DNA of 64,000 bases, taken from Bipolaris cookei (lineage: Eukaryota > Ascomycota > Dothideomycetes > Pleosporales > Pleosporaceae). The stretch is from positions 62,001 through 126,000 of the forward strand of contig NRSV01000049.1 in assembly GCA_002286855.1 (NCBI GenBank), in the 5' to 3' direction. The translations under genes and the position numbers were made by a program. Below, piece after piece: positions 43,084 to 54,933 of the stretch; the stretch's first letter is position 1; every line of letters begins with the position of its first letter. The notes under the pieces were generated by a model, which had not been told where the DNA came from, did no database searches, and saw only the letters and a list, made by a program, of their open reading frames with translations.

Positions 43084-45454
43084 GGCTGCGGTGGTATGGT
43101 ACCACGTATATGCAGGGCGCGTTGTACTCTAACAAAAAGATCTGTGATGAAGGCTGATAAGGCTGAATGGGACGTTGCAGTTCTGCCTCTCGAAAGGGGT
43201 AGCACGTATTCCGCAGGTAAGGCGCGTCTGTTGGATGGGAATATGGAAAGTGCTGTGGTATCAAACCAAGTTCCCCCCTTGAACCTTTATACCCCATTGT
43301 AGTTTCTATCTTTACTTCATCGTCTGCAGGGCCAGCCACGCGAGGGTGTCAGATTCTTGCGTGACACGAAAACACGGCTAAGGACCAAACATGCACAGAA
43401 ATTTCCGGACCGGTCAAGCGTAGCAAAAACGAAGGTGATTCCATGTGTTTCGTGGATTTCTCCCATGACACCTAGTTAGGCGACAACCCCCGATGGGGCG
43501 CATCTTACATTCCGGCACTTGAGCCCTTGGCAAAGGGCTGACCTTAGGCAAATGTAGTTGTCTATCTCTTAGCCATGTTTTCTGACGCCGGTTGATTCGT
43601 CGGATACTTTTCTGGTAGTGCTCGAAACCAAGAGTCACAGTGGAGCCAACGGAGCCAACGGAGTAAGCGGACATAAAGCGACACGGGAAAAGCAACCACA
43701 CATCTTACAGCGAGCGGAGTGCCGGACGAATCGAGGATATGCAGCAAATAGTGGGCGTGCACGAAGTGTGTATCAGTGTCTCGAAAAGCATGTGAGCCCA
43801 ATGTGCTACCTACACCTACAATTCTGACCGTTCTGCAAGCGAGGCTGGCCGCCCTTAGTGTGCCTACAAAAGCAGTCAGATAACGCCCTTAATTGCTGGC
43901 GCTCGCTGATTGCACAAAAAGAAAAAGGGGTTGTGGAAAACGCAAACCTAAGTTACTATAAGGCTTTGTTGTCTTGCCTCTACCAACCTCAACACCGTTG
44001 CAGAAACACACTAAACGCCCTTCCCAAAACACACAGCAGGTGTACCTAGCATACTCCAATTACAGACATTTACTTGACTTTGGTCCGAAGCCCTGGAAGA
44101 AAAAGTCTCGGACATTTGTAAGTCAACGGTTGTTTTCGTGGGCAACTGCAAGCCACATTCCGCTGACAAATGACCACTAATGTGTCGGCGATCGCTTCTA
44201 AAACATGGCGGCTGAGGTGATATGCAGGATAAGCGAGGACACAACCTATACAGCATGGCCCTTTTGTTAAGCAGAAAGAAAGAATTGTCAGCAAGGTAAA
44301 GTTTACGTATCTCGCTGTTAAAACGTCCTCCGGTTCTCGTCCATCCCCTGATAAAGCGTCAGTATTATACTCATAGGAGTCATTATGAATCATAGTGCTT
44401 CATAGATAGTATACTTATCGTAATCAATATCTTTTTAAGCGTCATCGGGGGTGCTGACATTGGTACTTAACAGTATGTCCGTTATACCCGCGATGTTCTC
44501 GGAAGCCCGACGAACACGTGAAGCTGCGGTGGAGATATGCGACGGGCTTTCGGTAAACGCCAATTCCCTAGCGGTCATAGACACCCCGCATAATTGACTA
44601 TAGAGCTGTCAGATTTCTCCACACGTTATGGCCTAGGGGCCAAGGCTCCAGACTTGACGTCATGACCCTAGAATAGTATTACAGGGACGAACTGATGACC
44701 AGGCAAATCATGTATATCTACAGGAGAAAGAACGAACTAATGTGAAAGCTAATTCCCGAGGCCGCTTGAATAGTAAGAGACTCAAAACACTATCGCGAAC
44801 TGTTCAAGCCCAAGCCAAGGTATCTGACTACGCACATAATCGCCAAGAGATAAGATGTTAATTGATTAGGCCACCCACTTTACTCAAGCTTTAGCTTACG
44901 ATCTTACTTCCACTCAAGAGGACAATGCATAGTAACCAATCCCATCGCCATCCCATCAGCACACTCTCGCCTCAATTAGGCTCCCGCGCGGTAACACTCA
45001 ACGAAAATGCACATCTCTCTTTCAACACGCCGATCTTGCCCTGCTCCAACCACCTCGGCATTACCGAGAACTGATTGTTGTTTTTTTGTTTCAGGAGCGC
45101 CTGGTATACTTTCACTCTTGAAATTTTTGTGCATTGGCATCTCCTGTCTGAACAAATGAAGCCATAGCCCCTGCCTAGCTTTGGTAGGTCAGACGACCTA
45201 TTTGCTGAATTGGGTCGACAAGACTTCACTATAGTAGGAATTTAGTTGATTGCACTGAAATATTAACAACCTCCCAAGCAACGAAGAAGCAAGAACGCAC
45301 AAGATTAGGCAAAGAGAAGGATTTACAGGTTACGCATCGCTCGCGTGCTTAGCCCGAGGAGTTGTATGCTCGACCAACCACCCCTTTTCCGCCTTTTTCA
45401 AAAGCCAATAGGCGGGATAAGCTATAACAGTGTTCCGTTATATCTGACCAGCTC
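43084..45454. other. 2.4-kb gene-poor region
   Basis: No convincing gene. Open frames are short, overlap each other in several frames and lack motifs. A TGACGTCA palindrome lies at 44655-44662, a CRE-like word with no gene close by. The first few hundred bases should contain the MFS promoter. Confidence 0.45.
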
Positions 45455-45990
45455 TGATTGTCGTAATGTGCCAGGTGATCTCCTCTACTTCGCCCACCGC
45501 AGGATACAACGCCCTTAACTCCTGTGCATCCTCAGCCGGGAAGTGATGCAAACACTAACCCACCCACCCTCAAAAGAAGCCTCAGAAGAATTAAACCCAA
45601 CACTCCCCGAGATCGCACTCGCAAACCTCAGCGAAATAAAATTGCCCCCTTCATACAAAATACACGAAACGACCACCGCCTCCGCATTCAACCCTCCCCC
45701 TCTCACAACCTCACTCAACAACCTCACCAAAAACCCATCATCAACAACCGGCCCAAACGTAAACGTAGCAAACAGATACTTCAACTCCCTCGTCAACGCT
45801 ACCTCACTCTTCCTCAACACCCCACAAACTGCACCGTGTACCGATACAATCCCCCCGCATGCTCCCCATCAAACCGCTCCATCTTTGACCACCAACAGAC
45901 TGCTCGCCACAGCCCTCCCAAAAAAGCCTCCTCCGCTGATCCCCCGTCGCAATCGTCAACGCAACCGCATTCCCCGCGCTCGCCACCTGC
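45455..45990 (-). pseudogene. Possible decayed coding fragment, unidentified
   Basis: The minus strand here has the G/T-rich codon style of true exons in this window, for example the 3' part of the SDR gene. Three overlapping stretches in different frames look protein-like in sequence: one with GGLYRYTVQFVG, one with ALTRELKYLFATFTFGPVVDD and FEGGWVSVC, and one with DAQELRALYPAVGEVEE. They would join by small frameshifts near 45825 and 45545. I do not recognise the family. An intact plus-strand frame, 45546-46013 (155 codons), is its mirror image, and its Pro/Thr/Asn-rich composition looks artefactual. A broken gene on the minus strand is the likelier reading, but weakly supported. Confidence 0.3.
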
Positions 45991-45997
45991 ATTGTGA

Positions 45998-46457
45998 CGA
46001 ACGAGATTGTTGACTTTTAACTAAGAAATTTAGGCACTGTGAAGCGCACATGTAGGTGATTTTCAAGTTTCTGCCTTTGTTTTCAAAATTCGTTCCCCCG
46101 TATGTTGAGGTACCATTTCCCAGTCTTCAGATTGCGAGGATACTCCGCATCGAAAAATTGGCTTGATCATAAGTAAAGTTTCTGCCAATATAACACCCTG
46201 CCACCTGAATTGTCGTTCTGCCCTACTTGGGCCACCAGAAACATCTGATTGGTAGGTACGAAGCCGATAGCGGATGGTAGGCATATTTAGTAGTGTCGCT
46301 GCTGAGAAGCATCACAAGCTCGAATGTATTCGCAAAAACTCCAGTCAAGAAGAAGAAGAAGATATATGCAATTGGTATCTTTAGTTCCCAAAAAAAGTTC
46401 CAAAGCCTAAACGCCGTCATTCCTCATCAACCTTAGTCGTAAATGGTCTTCGCAAAG
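45998..46457. other. Intergenic downstream of Spc7
   Basis: About 460 bases that include the 3' UTR of the minus-strand Spc7 gene. No gene was recognised. Confidence 0.5.
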
Positions 46458-49400
46458 TTATTTTCTCTCGCCCTTCCTTCCAGTCTTCTTGAGCCTAGCG
46501 GCAAGATCCAACATAGCGTCTGCCCAGACTGACATGCCTTCTTTATCTTTGATTTCGTTGCCGCAAAAATCCTTCAAGAAAGCACCCATCTTTTCCTCGC
46601 CATACTTCTCTCCATAGACGACTTCTGCTGCCATGCTAACCTCAGTCTCCACACCCTCCTTACCGAGATTGACTCCAAGTTCAAAAGTAGCCTTGACCTT
46701 GGTTTGGAGAGTGGGAAGTAGCATGTTGGTAGCGATTGCCATGCGTTCATCCGACAGGATGCATTCCTCTGTGATGTAGCTGTGCTCTAGCCAGCGAACA
46801 CCCTCGGCAACCGCAAGCGCAGTAGCCCAGCTGTTCTTGACAAGATGGAGAAGAGACGAAATGCGCGTCTGCGATTGTGGGATGCCGTGAAGGTGAGCGC
46901 GGATCAATTGGAGGAAGAAGCGCTTGCTAGTAGTCAGGGGGCGGGGATGGGGTGTTGCTGAGTCTCCAATGTAAGCGAGTGAGATGGAACCGTTTGGTGT
47001 GTTGGAGCCTGTAGCAAATGTAGATGGCACGAAATACAATTCCAAGTCGTTCAAGTGAGTCATGGTGATGCTTGTGGATGAAGCAGAGGTAATGCCCCAG
47101 CCATGAGCTTGTTCCAGGGCAGTGACTTGGGCTGTGTTGCTGTTAGTGGGATATCATCATTGATAGATGCACCGGACATACCTTTGAGATTGCTGACTTC
47201 ACTCGTTGACCATCCACGGCACTCTTCTCGCATGCGTTCGGCAGTCTTGATCTCTTCGATGCATTCAGCCTTGCGGTTCTTGGCTGCCTCGATACGCGCT
47301 TCCTTATCAGCGAGCTCCTTCTGGAGCTGAGCCAACAACCGCTTCTTCTCTTCCAGCTCAGAATCTGTAGCAGTAAGTTTCTCTCTTGTCTGTTCAAGCT
47401 CCTCCCGGTCGCAACTGTTCAGTTCATCGTGGCGCTGCTGTAACTGCTTGCACTCGGTGGACAGAAGCTCCTTCTTCTCTACCAAAGGCGGTAGCACAAC
47501 ATCAAGGAGTTGCTCCTGGTTGATCAGTGTAGACTCATCGCGTTTGAAGCCATCCATAGTATGAAGAAGACCAGCCTTGAGATCCTGCAGGAGAGTACTT
47601 CTCCAAGTATACCACTCTCCACGTGCTTCGAGGCGGGCATTGGTCTTGAGATTCTTGAACTGGTTGTCCATGACAGCACGCTGGTCCGGGGGAGCAGTAA
47701 GATATTCACTAAAGAGTAGTGGGTTCTCCTCCAGAACATTGGCCTCCATGGTGCGGACAAAGTGGCGACCATCCGAGATGTACTTCTTCATCTCGTGGCA
47801 TGCGTGTTGATACAGTTCGTACTCAGGCAATGTACACGCACCCGCAACTACAAAGCGATCCAGTGACTCTTCCTTCTCCTCTACTTCGACGTCATGGAAA
47901 GCAGAGGGAGCAGCAGTATGCCGCCTCTTGGTTGTACTAAGGTCCATGAAGCGGATTTTGGTCATATCTAGGAAGTCCTGGAGCGAGATGCGCTCAACCT
48001 CGGAGAAGTCTTCTGCAACACCTTCCTCTACTTCAGCCTCCTCTTGTTCTTGCTCACCGAAGGCGACACATTTCTTTGGACTCATACTTTTCCGTGGAGT
48101 GGCCTTTTTAGGTGTTGGGGTCTTCTGCTTGGGTGTTGGCTGCTTTTGGGGAGTCTGGGCCTTCTTTGGTGTCATGCCACGCTTCACCGGTGACATCAGT
48201 GACTGCTTTCGTGGCGTGGACAACAGCTTAATGTTGTTGCTCAGTAGTGAGGTGCTTTTCAAAACAGGCTCCTCGCGTGGGGCACCGAGAGGACTGAACT
48301 GTACGGCAGATAATGAAGAACGCCGTCGGTTCAAAATAGGGGCAGCAAGCGGATCGTCAGGAATCGCTTTGGGTGTACCTGTTCTTTTTTGGCTGGTAGG
48401 CGTTGCCACAGACTCTTTCTCTTTCGAAGCACTCAAGGGAGTACGACGTACGAACGGAGAAGGCTCGATTTCTTCGATGTCTTTCTGCCTGACAATTTCA
48501 GGAGTGCCTGGGTCCAGATTTGGGTAAACCACATCTCCTGAGGTGCTGGGAGTAATGTCTTTTAAGACTTCAGGAGCAGCATCTGCCTCTGACCTGAGAA
48601 TTGAGCTCCTTCTGCGTCCGGGTGATTTTCTGGCTGACAATTTTTGCGGAGTCGGTGTCTTGCCAGCTGGAGTCGGTGTGATATCAGCAGACTTCTCTGG
48701 AGTTGCTGATGCTGGGACGCATCGCTTAATACCAGGTCCAACAATCTTGGTAAACTCCATGGAGAGGTCCTCATCCTCGACTCCCTCATCCTGTACATCC
48801 TGTTCCATCTGTGCAGGAGATTGGTTGTTCTTGATATTACCCATAGCTAGTGTAAAGTCCATGGTTGCATCTTCAACTGGAGTCTCAATGCTAGCACCTC
48901 TAGTAGATGCAGACACTGGTCCTTTTACGATACCCCCGATTGCCATTGTAAGGTCCATAGTGGCATCTTCGGATACGTCCTCTTGAGATTGTAGACGTTG
49001 TCGCAGGTTGACTCGTCGGTCCGTAGGGCGCTTCGCGGGGCTTCCTTGTGACGCTTCTAGCATGGATATTCTCCTCTTAAGACTCTTTCTCCTACTTGCG
49101 GGCGCGTTGGCTGCCATTGCCCGAATGGTTCCCAGTGGCATAGTCAGGTCCATGGTCATGTCTTCATCCATGTCTGAGCTTGCGTTGTCGGGTTGTTGCT
49201 CCTGCTGCTGCTCCTGCTGCTGCTCCTGCTGCTGCTCCTGATCCTGCTCTTGCTGCTCCTGCTCCTGCTCCTGCTGCTGCTGTTGTTGGTCCTGGGGAAT
49301 GATGCGACCCACTGCACGTGTAATATCCATGCTCATATCGTCATCCTCGGCTACCGTACGTGCTGGTGAGAAGAGAGGGCTAGTGTTTTCCTTGTCGTAT

Positions 49401-50409
49401 TCGGTAACAAAGCTCTTCTTCGCCCATGGTTTGAAAGCGGCAGTGATTTCGTCTTGGGCAATGTCCATGGTCATATCTCCACCCTCGTCTTCGTCGTCCA
49501 AGTCTAGCCTTTGGGTGGTTGCCTGGTTCGCAGCCTCACGGAGTGCAGCGTCCAAGCGAGCGCTGCTCTGTGAAGAGTCCTCTGTGTCTGGGGAAGCGCC
49601 CAGGTTCTCTGTCAAATCATCGTCACTCTCAGAATCACTGCTGCCGTTATTATCGCTGCCAGGTGACGCGTTGTCTCCACTCAGAGGACTTGAAGAGTAG
49701 ACATCATCTGGATTGTTAAAGTTCATGGGCGGTATTCCAGAACTTCTGCGGTTCTTCTTCTGATGTTGCGATCGCTGGTTTGCAGGCGAAGAACCGGGTT
49801 CGAGCTCAGACTCTTCGGCCTGCTCTGGTGGCGTGGAAGGCGGCTCGGCGGGGTCTGAAGGAGGGGCAGGCGATGCGGGTGTGGATGCCTGGGAGACGTT
49901 CGAGGCTCTTCGGGTGGCCTCTGACGAGGCGGAGGAAGTGGTCGCATCGCGCATGTACTCGACTACATCCCACGTATGCAAAGTGGCTTCTGGGGCAAAC
50001 GAGACGCGTCGCCTTGCTAAGAATAATCAATATCGTAACCACTACAATTCTGAAACTACCAATCTTACCCAACGACTTGCGACGGGCTTCGCGCCGCTTC
50101 TTCTCATCCTCGCCATTAGAGGCAAGGATTGACTTGACTGCGGGGATAAAGGCAGACTAGACAATTAGCAACCTGTATGTTCCTGGTTGCATACACTCGA
50201 CATACCTTTCTCCTGTTTCCCGCAGCCTCTTTCAGGGGTGGTGCTTCCAACTCTTCCAGGCCACCAGGACCAATACTCTTGCTACGCGTCTTGCGCGCAG
50301 TCTTTTTGGGCGATAGCCCTGATTTTTTTGGTGATTGTACGGGAGCCTTGAATGAGCCATTGGCGATGAGACCGTCGGCAATATTATCTCGGGCGTCTGA
50401 TTGCGCCAT
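46458..50409 (-). CDS. Kinetochore scaffold protein Spc7 / KNL1 / Spc105
   Basis: Spc7 is the KNL1 subunit of the KMN network; it links kinetochores to microtubules and recruits the Bub1-Bub3 checkpoint and protein phosphatase 1. Four exons on the minus strand: 50409-50206, 50156-50069, 50016-47182 and 47131-46458, with introns of 49, 52 and 50 nt, give 1,266 residues. The PP1-docking motif RVSF lies at residues 101-104 (RRRVSFAPEA) and is completed by the third exon. A SILA sequence near residue 77 stands where SILK is found in other KNL1 proteins. Six MELT-like repeats follow: DMTMDIA, DMSMDIT, DMTMDLT, DATMDLT, DATMDFT and DLSMEFT. A Gln/Glu-rich run lies between the second and third. The C-terminal third has the Spc7 domain (ISLQDFLDMTKIRFMDLST), a long coiled coil and a terminal RWD-like region that would bind Mis12. 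Confidence 0.94.
49186..49290 (-). repeat. CAG/GAG-type repeat encoding a Gln/Glu tract in Spc7
   Basis: CTGCTGCTCCTG-type units on the plus strand code for alternating Gln runs and single Glu residues on the minus strand. The tract lies between MELT-like repeats two and three. It is in frame and likely to vary in length. Confidence 0.9.
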
Positions 50410-50842
50410 GGTGTGGTTGTAAAATTTAGAGTGTCGTTGTCGTGGTTCGGGACGGGAGTGTCGATGCATGTAAACACGACAAGCGCCAAACCAAACAATG
50501 CGTCGTCAGGCCCGTGCGCGCCTCCTCGTCTGATCTTATCATTGCCCCCGCATCTTCAAACCATCGTCACTAAGTAAAAGCTGAATTCTCTTGTACTAAC
50601 TTATATTGTTCTGGGTATCTAAGCAAAAATGAAGAATTGTCTATACAAGGCAGGAAATAATCTCAAATACAGTACAAAAACCATTGTGTACCCCACCATT
50701 GCTGTTGGAAACGAGCGTCTTAAAGAAATCCGGTGCCTACGAAAACAGTCGAAAGTCAAAACCAGTTGAAAGTAAAGAACACTTAACCCAAAGACTCCTT
50801 CATACTCCTACTGGAAAACATCCCTGGTTCACATCACCAACT
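50410..50842. other. Intergenic upstream of Spc7
   Basis: About 430 bases containing the Spc7 promoter and the 3' UTR of the Arg-rich gene. No gene was recognised. Confidence 0.5.
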
Positions 50843-51520
50843 CTAGTTCCCTCCGACAATCCGGCGGCGGCGCCATCCACTCAGCGGCCGAATCTCCTCC
50901 GTCTTTGTATCGCTAACTCGGTGGTACCTACTCCATCGTTCATCTTGCGTCTCCCTCTCCTTCTCTTCAAATCCACCCCAGAGGCTGTTTCGCCGAACCC
51001 TAGTGCGCTCCCGAGACAGAGACCGCTCACGGGTCTCCCAAGCCTCATCAATCCATCTATCACTGCGGTGAAGCGTGTCACTAGGCCAGAGGTGAGACCC
51101 GTGAGAATGGTGATAGGATGTGCTGGGTCGATCTAAAGTAGCACTGATCCTGAGTCGGAGCGCACGGTCTTCTGGGTCTTCATCATCGCTATGACGGTGA
51201 CGGTCAGAGTATCGGTATGTGCGGTGTCTGTCGTAGCTGTATAGTTTCTCGTCGTCTTCGTTATTGCGTGTGTCGCTCGACCAGATGTTGTAGCGTTCCA
51301 GCTGAGAAGGCCGATCGCGGACCGTCAGGGCGCTGGATATCTTGTTGGATTTGTGGTTGGCAGGGTATGGGTAGTCATCATGGCTGTCGTCGAGATCCGA
51401 GAGCGTGATGCTGTGGTCACGCTTATGGGTATTGCGGCGCACAAGAGGGCGCAAGTTGTAAGGCTCCTTTTCAGGAGTGCGCTCGCGCGCATGAGTGTGA
51501 GAGAAGTGCAGGTAAGACAT
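50843..51520 (-). CDS. Uncharacterised Arg/His/Asp-rich protein
   Basis: A single-exon frame of 225 residues starting at the ATG 51520. Composition is extreme: rich in Arg, Asp, His, Ser and Tyr (HRTYRYSDRHRHSDDEDPED, RTRVRRNSLWGG) with few aliphatic residues, so most of it is probably disordered. A hydrophobic patch is absent and there is no signal peptide or membrane segment. The balanced charge and absence of repeats argue against simple low-complexity noise. I do not recognise a family; a nuclear or nucleic-acid-binding role would be a guess. It lies head-to-tail with Spc7. Confidence 0.6.
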   Translation of the reverse strand: MSYLHFSHTHARERTPEKEPYNLRPLVRRNTHKRDHSITLSDLDDSHDDYPYPANHKSNKISSALTVRDRPSQLERYNIWSSDTRNNEDDEKLYSYDRHRTYRYSDRHRHSDDEDPEDRALRLRISATLDRPSTSYHHSHGSHLWPSDTLHRSDRWIDEAWETRERSLSRERTRVRRNSLWGGFEEKERETQDERWSRYHRVSDTKTEEIRPLSGWRRRRIVGGN

Positions 51521-53347
51521 TGTGGTTGCCTTGTAAGGCTGCTTTAGTACTTCTGAGATCAGATGGTAATTGACTCGAAGAGGTATTGGTATTGAAGTTG
51601 TTCTGAGAAAGTCTGTGTCTGCAACTACAGCTGCGTTGAGGATACTTATAGTTGTGCCAGTAAGAAGAGGGTGGAGGACACTGTCATGTAGTCACATCCT
51701 CTATATACCATCCGACCGCATGTCTCAACTGCCTACACACTGAACGACATCATACCTGGCCAGCATGGACCCACGCAACCAGTGGACGATCAACTAGCAC
51801 CGCCTCTTTTTTGTGGCTCTCCATCGTGGCTGATGCAGGTGATTGCACACTATGGTTGGCTGCGCCTCCTCTTGGGCGCCCTCTGCATGAACTATGGCCT
51901 ACCGATAATGATCTCACCGCCAAACCACTGAGGCTTCACAGTTGCCTCTTGGCTATTTTCACACTTATGAAACCCTTCCGCGGTAAACACGTGAGGGGTG
52001 CGTGCAAACAAAGTTGCGGTCGCGGCAATGGGGCTGTGGCCTTTTGTAAGTGTGGGGGCCGGAAAATCGATGCTCGTAGGCCGGTCGCTATGAATAAACT
52101 AAGGGAACATGACGGGACCTGCCGATATTTGGGTAGGTGTCTGTAAAACTGCGCATTTCTTCTCCCATGTGCTCGTAAATTTTACTGAATGTCCTTGCTT
52201 TCAGGCAGTTGGCTTATTGAAGGTTGTGATGTTTCAATCATCATGGAATCTGCTAGATCAACATTCAAGTCGGGGGTGCTTTTGGCTGACAAGCGTTCGT
52301 ATAGGCTGACCAGACACTATGACCCTCCTGTGCCCAGAGAATGAAGGTATGAGATGGAGTGTGATATCAGGCGAGACTCCAGAGAGGCTATGCTCTGGTG
52401 TTTGTTGGGCGCACCATTTCGCAATGCAAACTGCCAAGTGTGCCAGATATTCTCAAGGTCTTCAGAGAGGCCTACAAGCATCTGTGGTCTGACTCAAGTT
52501 TAATGATACTGGTCACCTGGATTCTTCGGTCGCACTAGTTGCCTGGAGGGATGCTGTTGATACCCTGGGGTGGTCTCCAACGCCACACCCAGGCATTCAA
52601 TGGCGGCTCTAGGCTATCGCGGTTTGTACTTTCAGCCCTAACGGTAGCGCGTTGACCTAGTCATGTTATGTTCAAGAAAACGCGGCGCTAGGGTGTTCGC
52701 ATGGTTGACATCGCGTCCGTGCCTACGGCTTGACCCAGCTCTCCGTTCTCTTGCTTATGCTTCGTATCTTTTAGGCTCCAACGGTGGCCTTGACAGAAAC
52801 ATCAAAGTCCCTTGAGCCTCTCTGGAAGGACCTATACATGCTTTGATTCTCGTGTGAGGGGCAATGCGCGATGGTATCTTTCCAGATACGATTGCCCCCT
52901 GACAAATTGGATTTTCAGGCGTCCAGCTCAGCAATCTTCCGTGTCATGCAAGACCCCAACTGTCTAGTCGAGTGTTTGGTTGGATTTCTTCGGACGTGTG
53001 AATCACATGTTGTATATAGCATCAAGGGACAGGTTGAGGAACTTAAAGTGCAAGATGGTGTCAGAATGTGCAGTTCGCGGTGTAGAAATGGATGGTGATG
53101 GGCGTGCGCGCTGGCGTGCCAATGTCCATATGGCCCTTGGCATGTGATCGCGCGCCATTCCTCGCTCTCAGGCTAGCTAGGATGAGGCATTGTCTGCGGC
53201 ATGATTGACAAACTTCAACGTTTTCAGACCATGACCGAGGGAAAGGGGTTGGAGTAGTTCAGAGCGCGAGAGGCCTCGTCCTTTGCTTCTCCATACTCGG
53301 CCAGCACCCACCGCAAGTTGTCGTATACAGATACGTAGCGCGCCACC
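51521..53347. other. 1.8-kb gene-poor region
   Basis: No convincing gene. Open frames on the plus strand at 51811-52146 and 52871-53098 have no motif, and their composition does not resemble neighbouring exons. The last few hundred bases should contain the promoter of the GPI-anchored protein gene. Confidence 0.45.
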
Positions 53348-54651
53348 ATGTTGATGTTTCTACCGCCTGAACTCCTGACTCTTGTAGTCCTCGCCCGTGC
53401 TGTCCTAGCTTTCCCACGTATGTCACTGCTCCCACAGAATACGATGGTCAAGACTTACTTTTGCCAGAAATTGATACTCCCGTAAATGCTACTGCCACCA
53501 TACCCATTGACCAAACCAGTGAGGGGGCTTCGGAAACGCCATGGGATGATGGCAACAACATCTTAGACGAGTGCTTGGCTAATCCAAGGTCTTGTGGCGC
53601 ACGGGAGAGACCAGAGCTTCCAACGGCCACAGGCTTTGACGACACCGACTTTGACAGGGTCATCGTTGGCCCACCCACTCCGACCAACGTGGTTCGCACT
53701 TCGAGCGTGCCAAAGGTTATCAATGTTGAGACGAATACCGTAGCTCGCGTTGAGACGGATACCGTGGCTCGTGTTGAGCCTACTACTACACCCAGCTCGG
53801 CAGCGGGTGGCCTTGAATTAGAGGAGAACCAGGCAGAAGCCAACATAGCGACGCAAGACACAACTGGTCCGTCCGCTGCTACACCGAAAGAACACGCGGG
53901 TAGTCCTGCAGGGGATATCCCGTCCAGGGTTGTCTTGTCAGACACACAACAGGCACAACAGACACCACAGAACAGTCTGCTGTCAGACACACAACAGGCA
54001 CAACAGATATCCCAGAACAGTCTGCTGTCAGACATAGTCTCGCGGCTCGGTCAAACCCAATCTATTGCGCAACCAACTCAATCTGATTCGCAACCTACAG
54101 GGCCTGATGCACAGCCAACTCTACGCTTGTCACGTGCAACAGGAGTTTCTGGCGAAGACTCCGCCGTCGATTCCACTGTCGATTCTGCCGTTGACACCGT
54201 GCCGCAAACAGACGGAAATGGCATCACGCCAGGACCAGGCATGCCACCAGGACCAAGCGCCACAGCCTCTACACCAGGAATCACGCCCAACTCTATCACT
54301 GTCGGCTCAGCAATAATAGCGCTAACGCCTGGTGTCTCCACCACAATCGGACCCAGTTCCGACCAGACTTTGGTTGCCATCACCACGAATGCTGCTGGAA
54401 GTACTTTGGTCACTATCAGTTCAAGCGGAGTTGCTGTCACCGCTACAGTAAGCGCTGTGCCTACTACCGTTACTCTGCCGAAGACGGGCTTCGAAGCAAG
54501 CATCACCGATGTTGCGCGTCCGGGAATGTTTATTAGTAGTACATTGAGCACCACTTCTAGTAAGGCTATGGCTGCTGATAACAAGAGGAATGAAGTCGGC
54601 TGGTGGACAGGTGCCATGTTGGGAGTCGTTGGGCTCGCACTCGGATTCTGA
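53348..54651 (+). CDS. Secreted GPI-anchored Ser/Thr-rich cell-surface protein
   Basis: Two exons, 53348-53417 and 53468-54651, separated by a 50-nt intron (GTATGT...CCAG), encode 417 residues. The signal peptide (MLMFLPPELLTLVVLARAVL) is completed by the first exon, so the splice is needed to attach it to the main frame. The mature part is rich in Thr, Ser, Pro, Ala and Gln, with two short tandem repeats: a 15-residue unit containing LSDTQQAQQ (two copies, 53935-54030) and an 8-residue VETxTVAR unit (two copies). Near the C-terminus a beta-type segment (TLVAITTNAAGSTLVTISSS) precedes a Ser/Thr stretch and a hydrophobic end (WWTGAMLGVVGLALGF) suited to a GPI signal. One Cys pair (DECLANPRSCGA) is present near the N-terminus. 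Probably a cell-wall protein; no catalytic motif is visible. Confidence 0.8.
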
Positions 54652-54933
54652 GAATCGAACGTTGTTACCAACGATTTTTACAATGATTGACGGATCTGGG
54701 TATCCAAATGTAAAGCAGTATGAATAGGGGACGCGTCCACACGCGTGATCACATGCGGCTCTCTCCACGCCCCGCTTCTTGATAGGGTGGGTGGACACGT
54801 GCGCACGAACACGTTATACGCGCGCGACCTCATTAAGACGGACTCATTCATGAGGCTGTAGAGCTACACCAAATCATTATTATCGCAATATATTTTGGCG
54901 TTGAGGCCAGTAGACTTTAATAAATACGTATAG

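Noticed and set aside
44655..44662. TGACGTCA palindrome as a regulatory CRE site
   Set aside because: No gene start is close by, and a single 8-base word is expected by chance about once per 64 kb.
45546..46013. A 155-codon plus-strand frame as a gene
   Set aside because: It is exactly opposite a minus-strand stretch with better coding character, and its Pro/Thr/Asn-rich composition is what the reverse of G/T-rich coding DNA gives.
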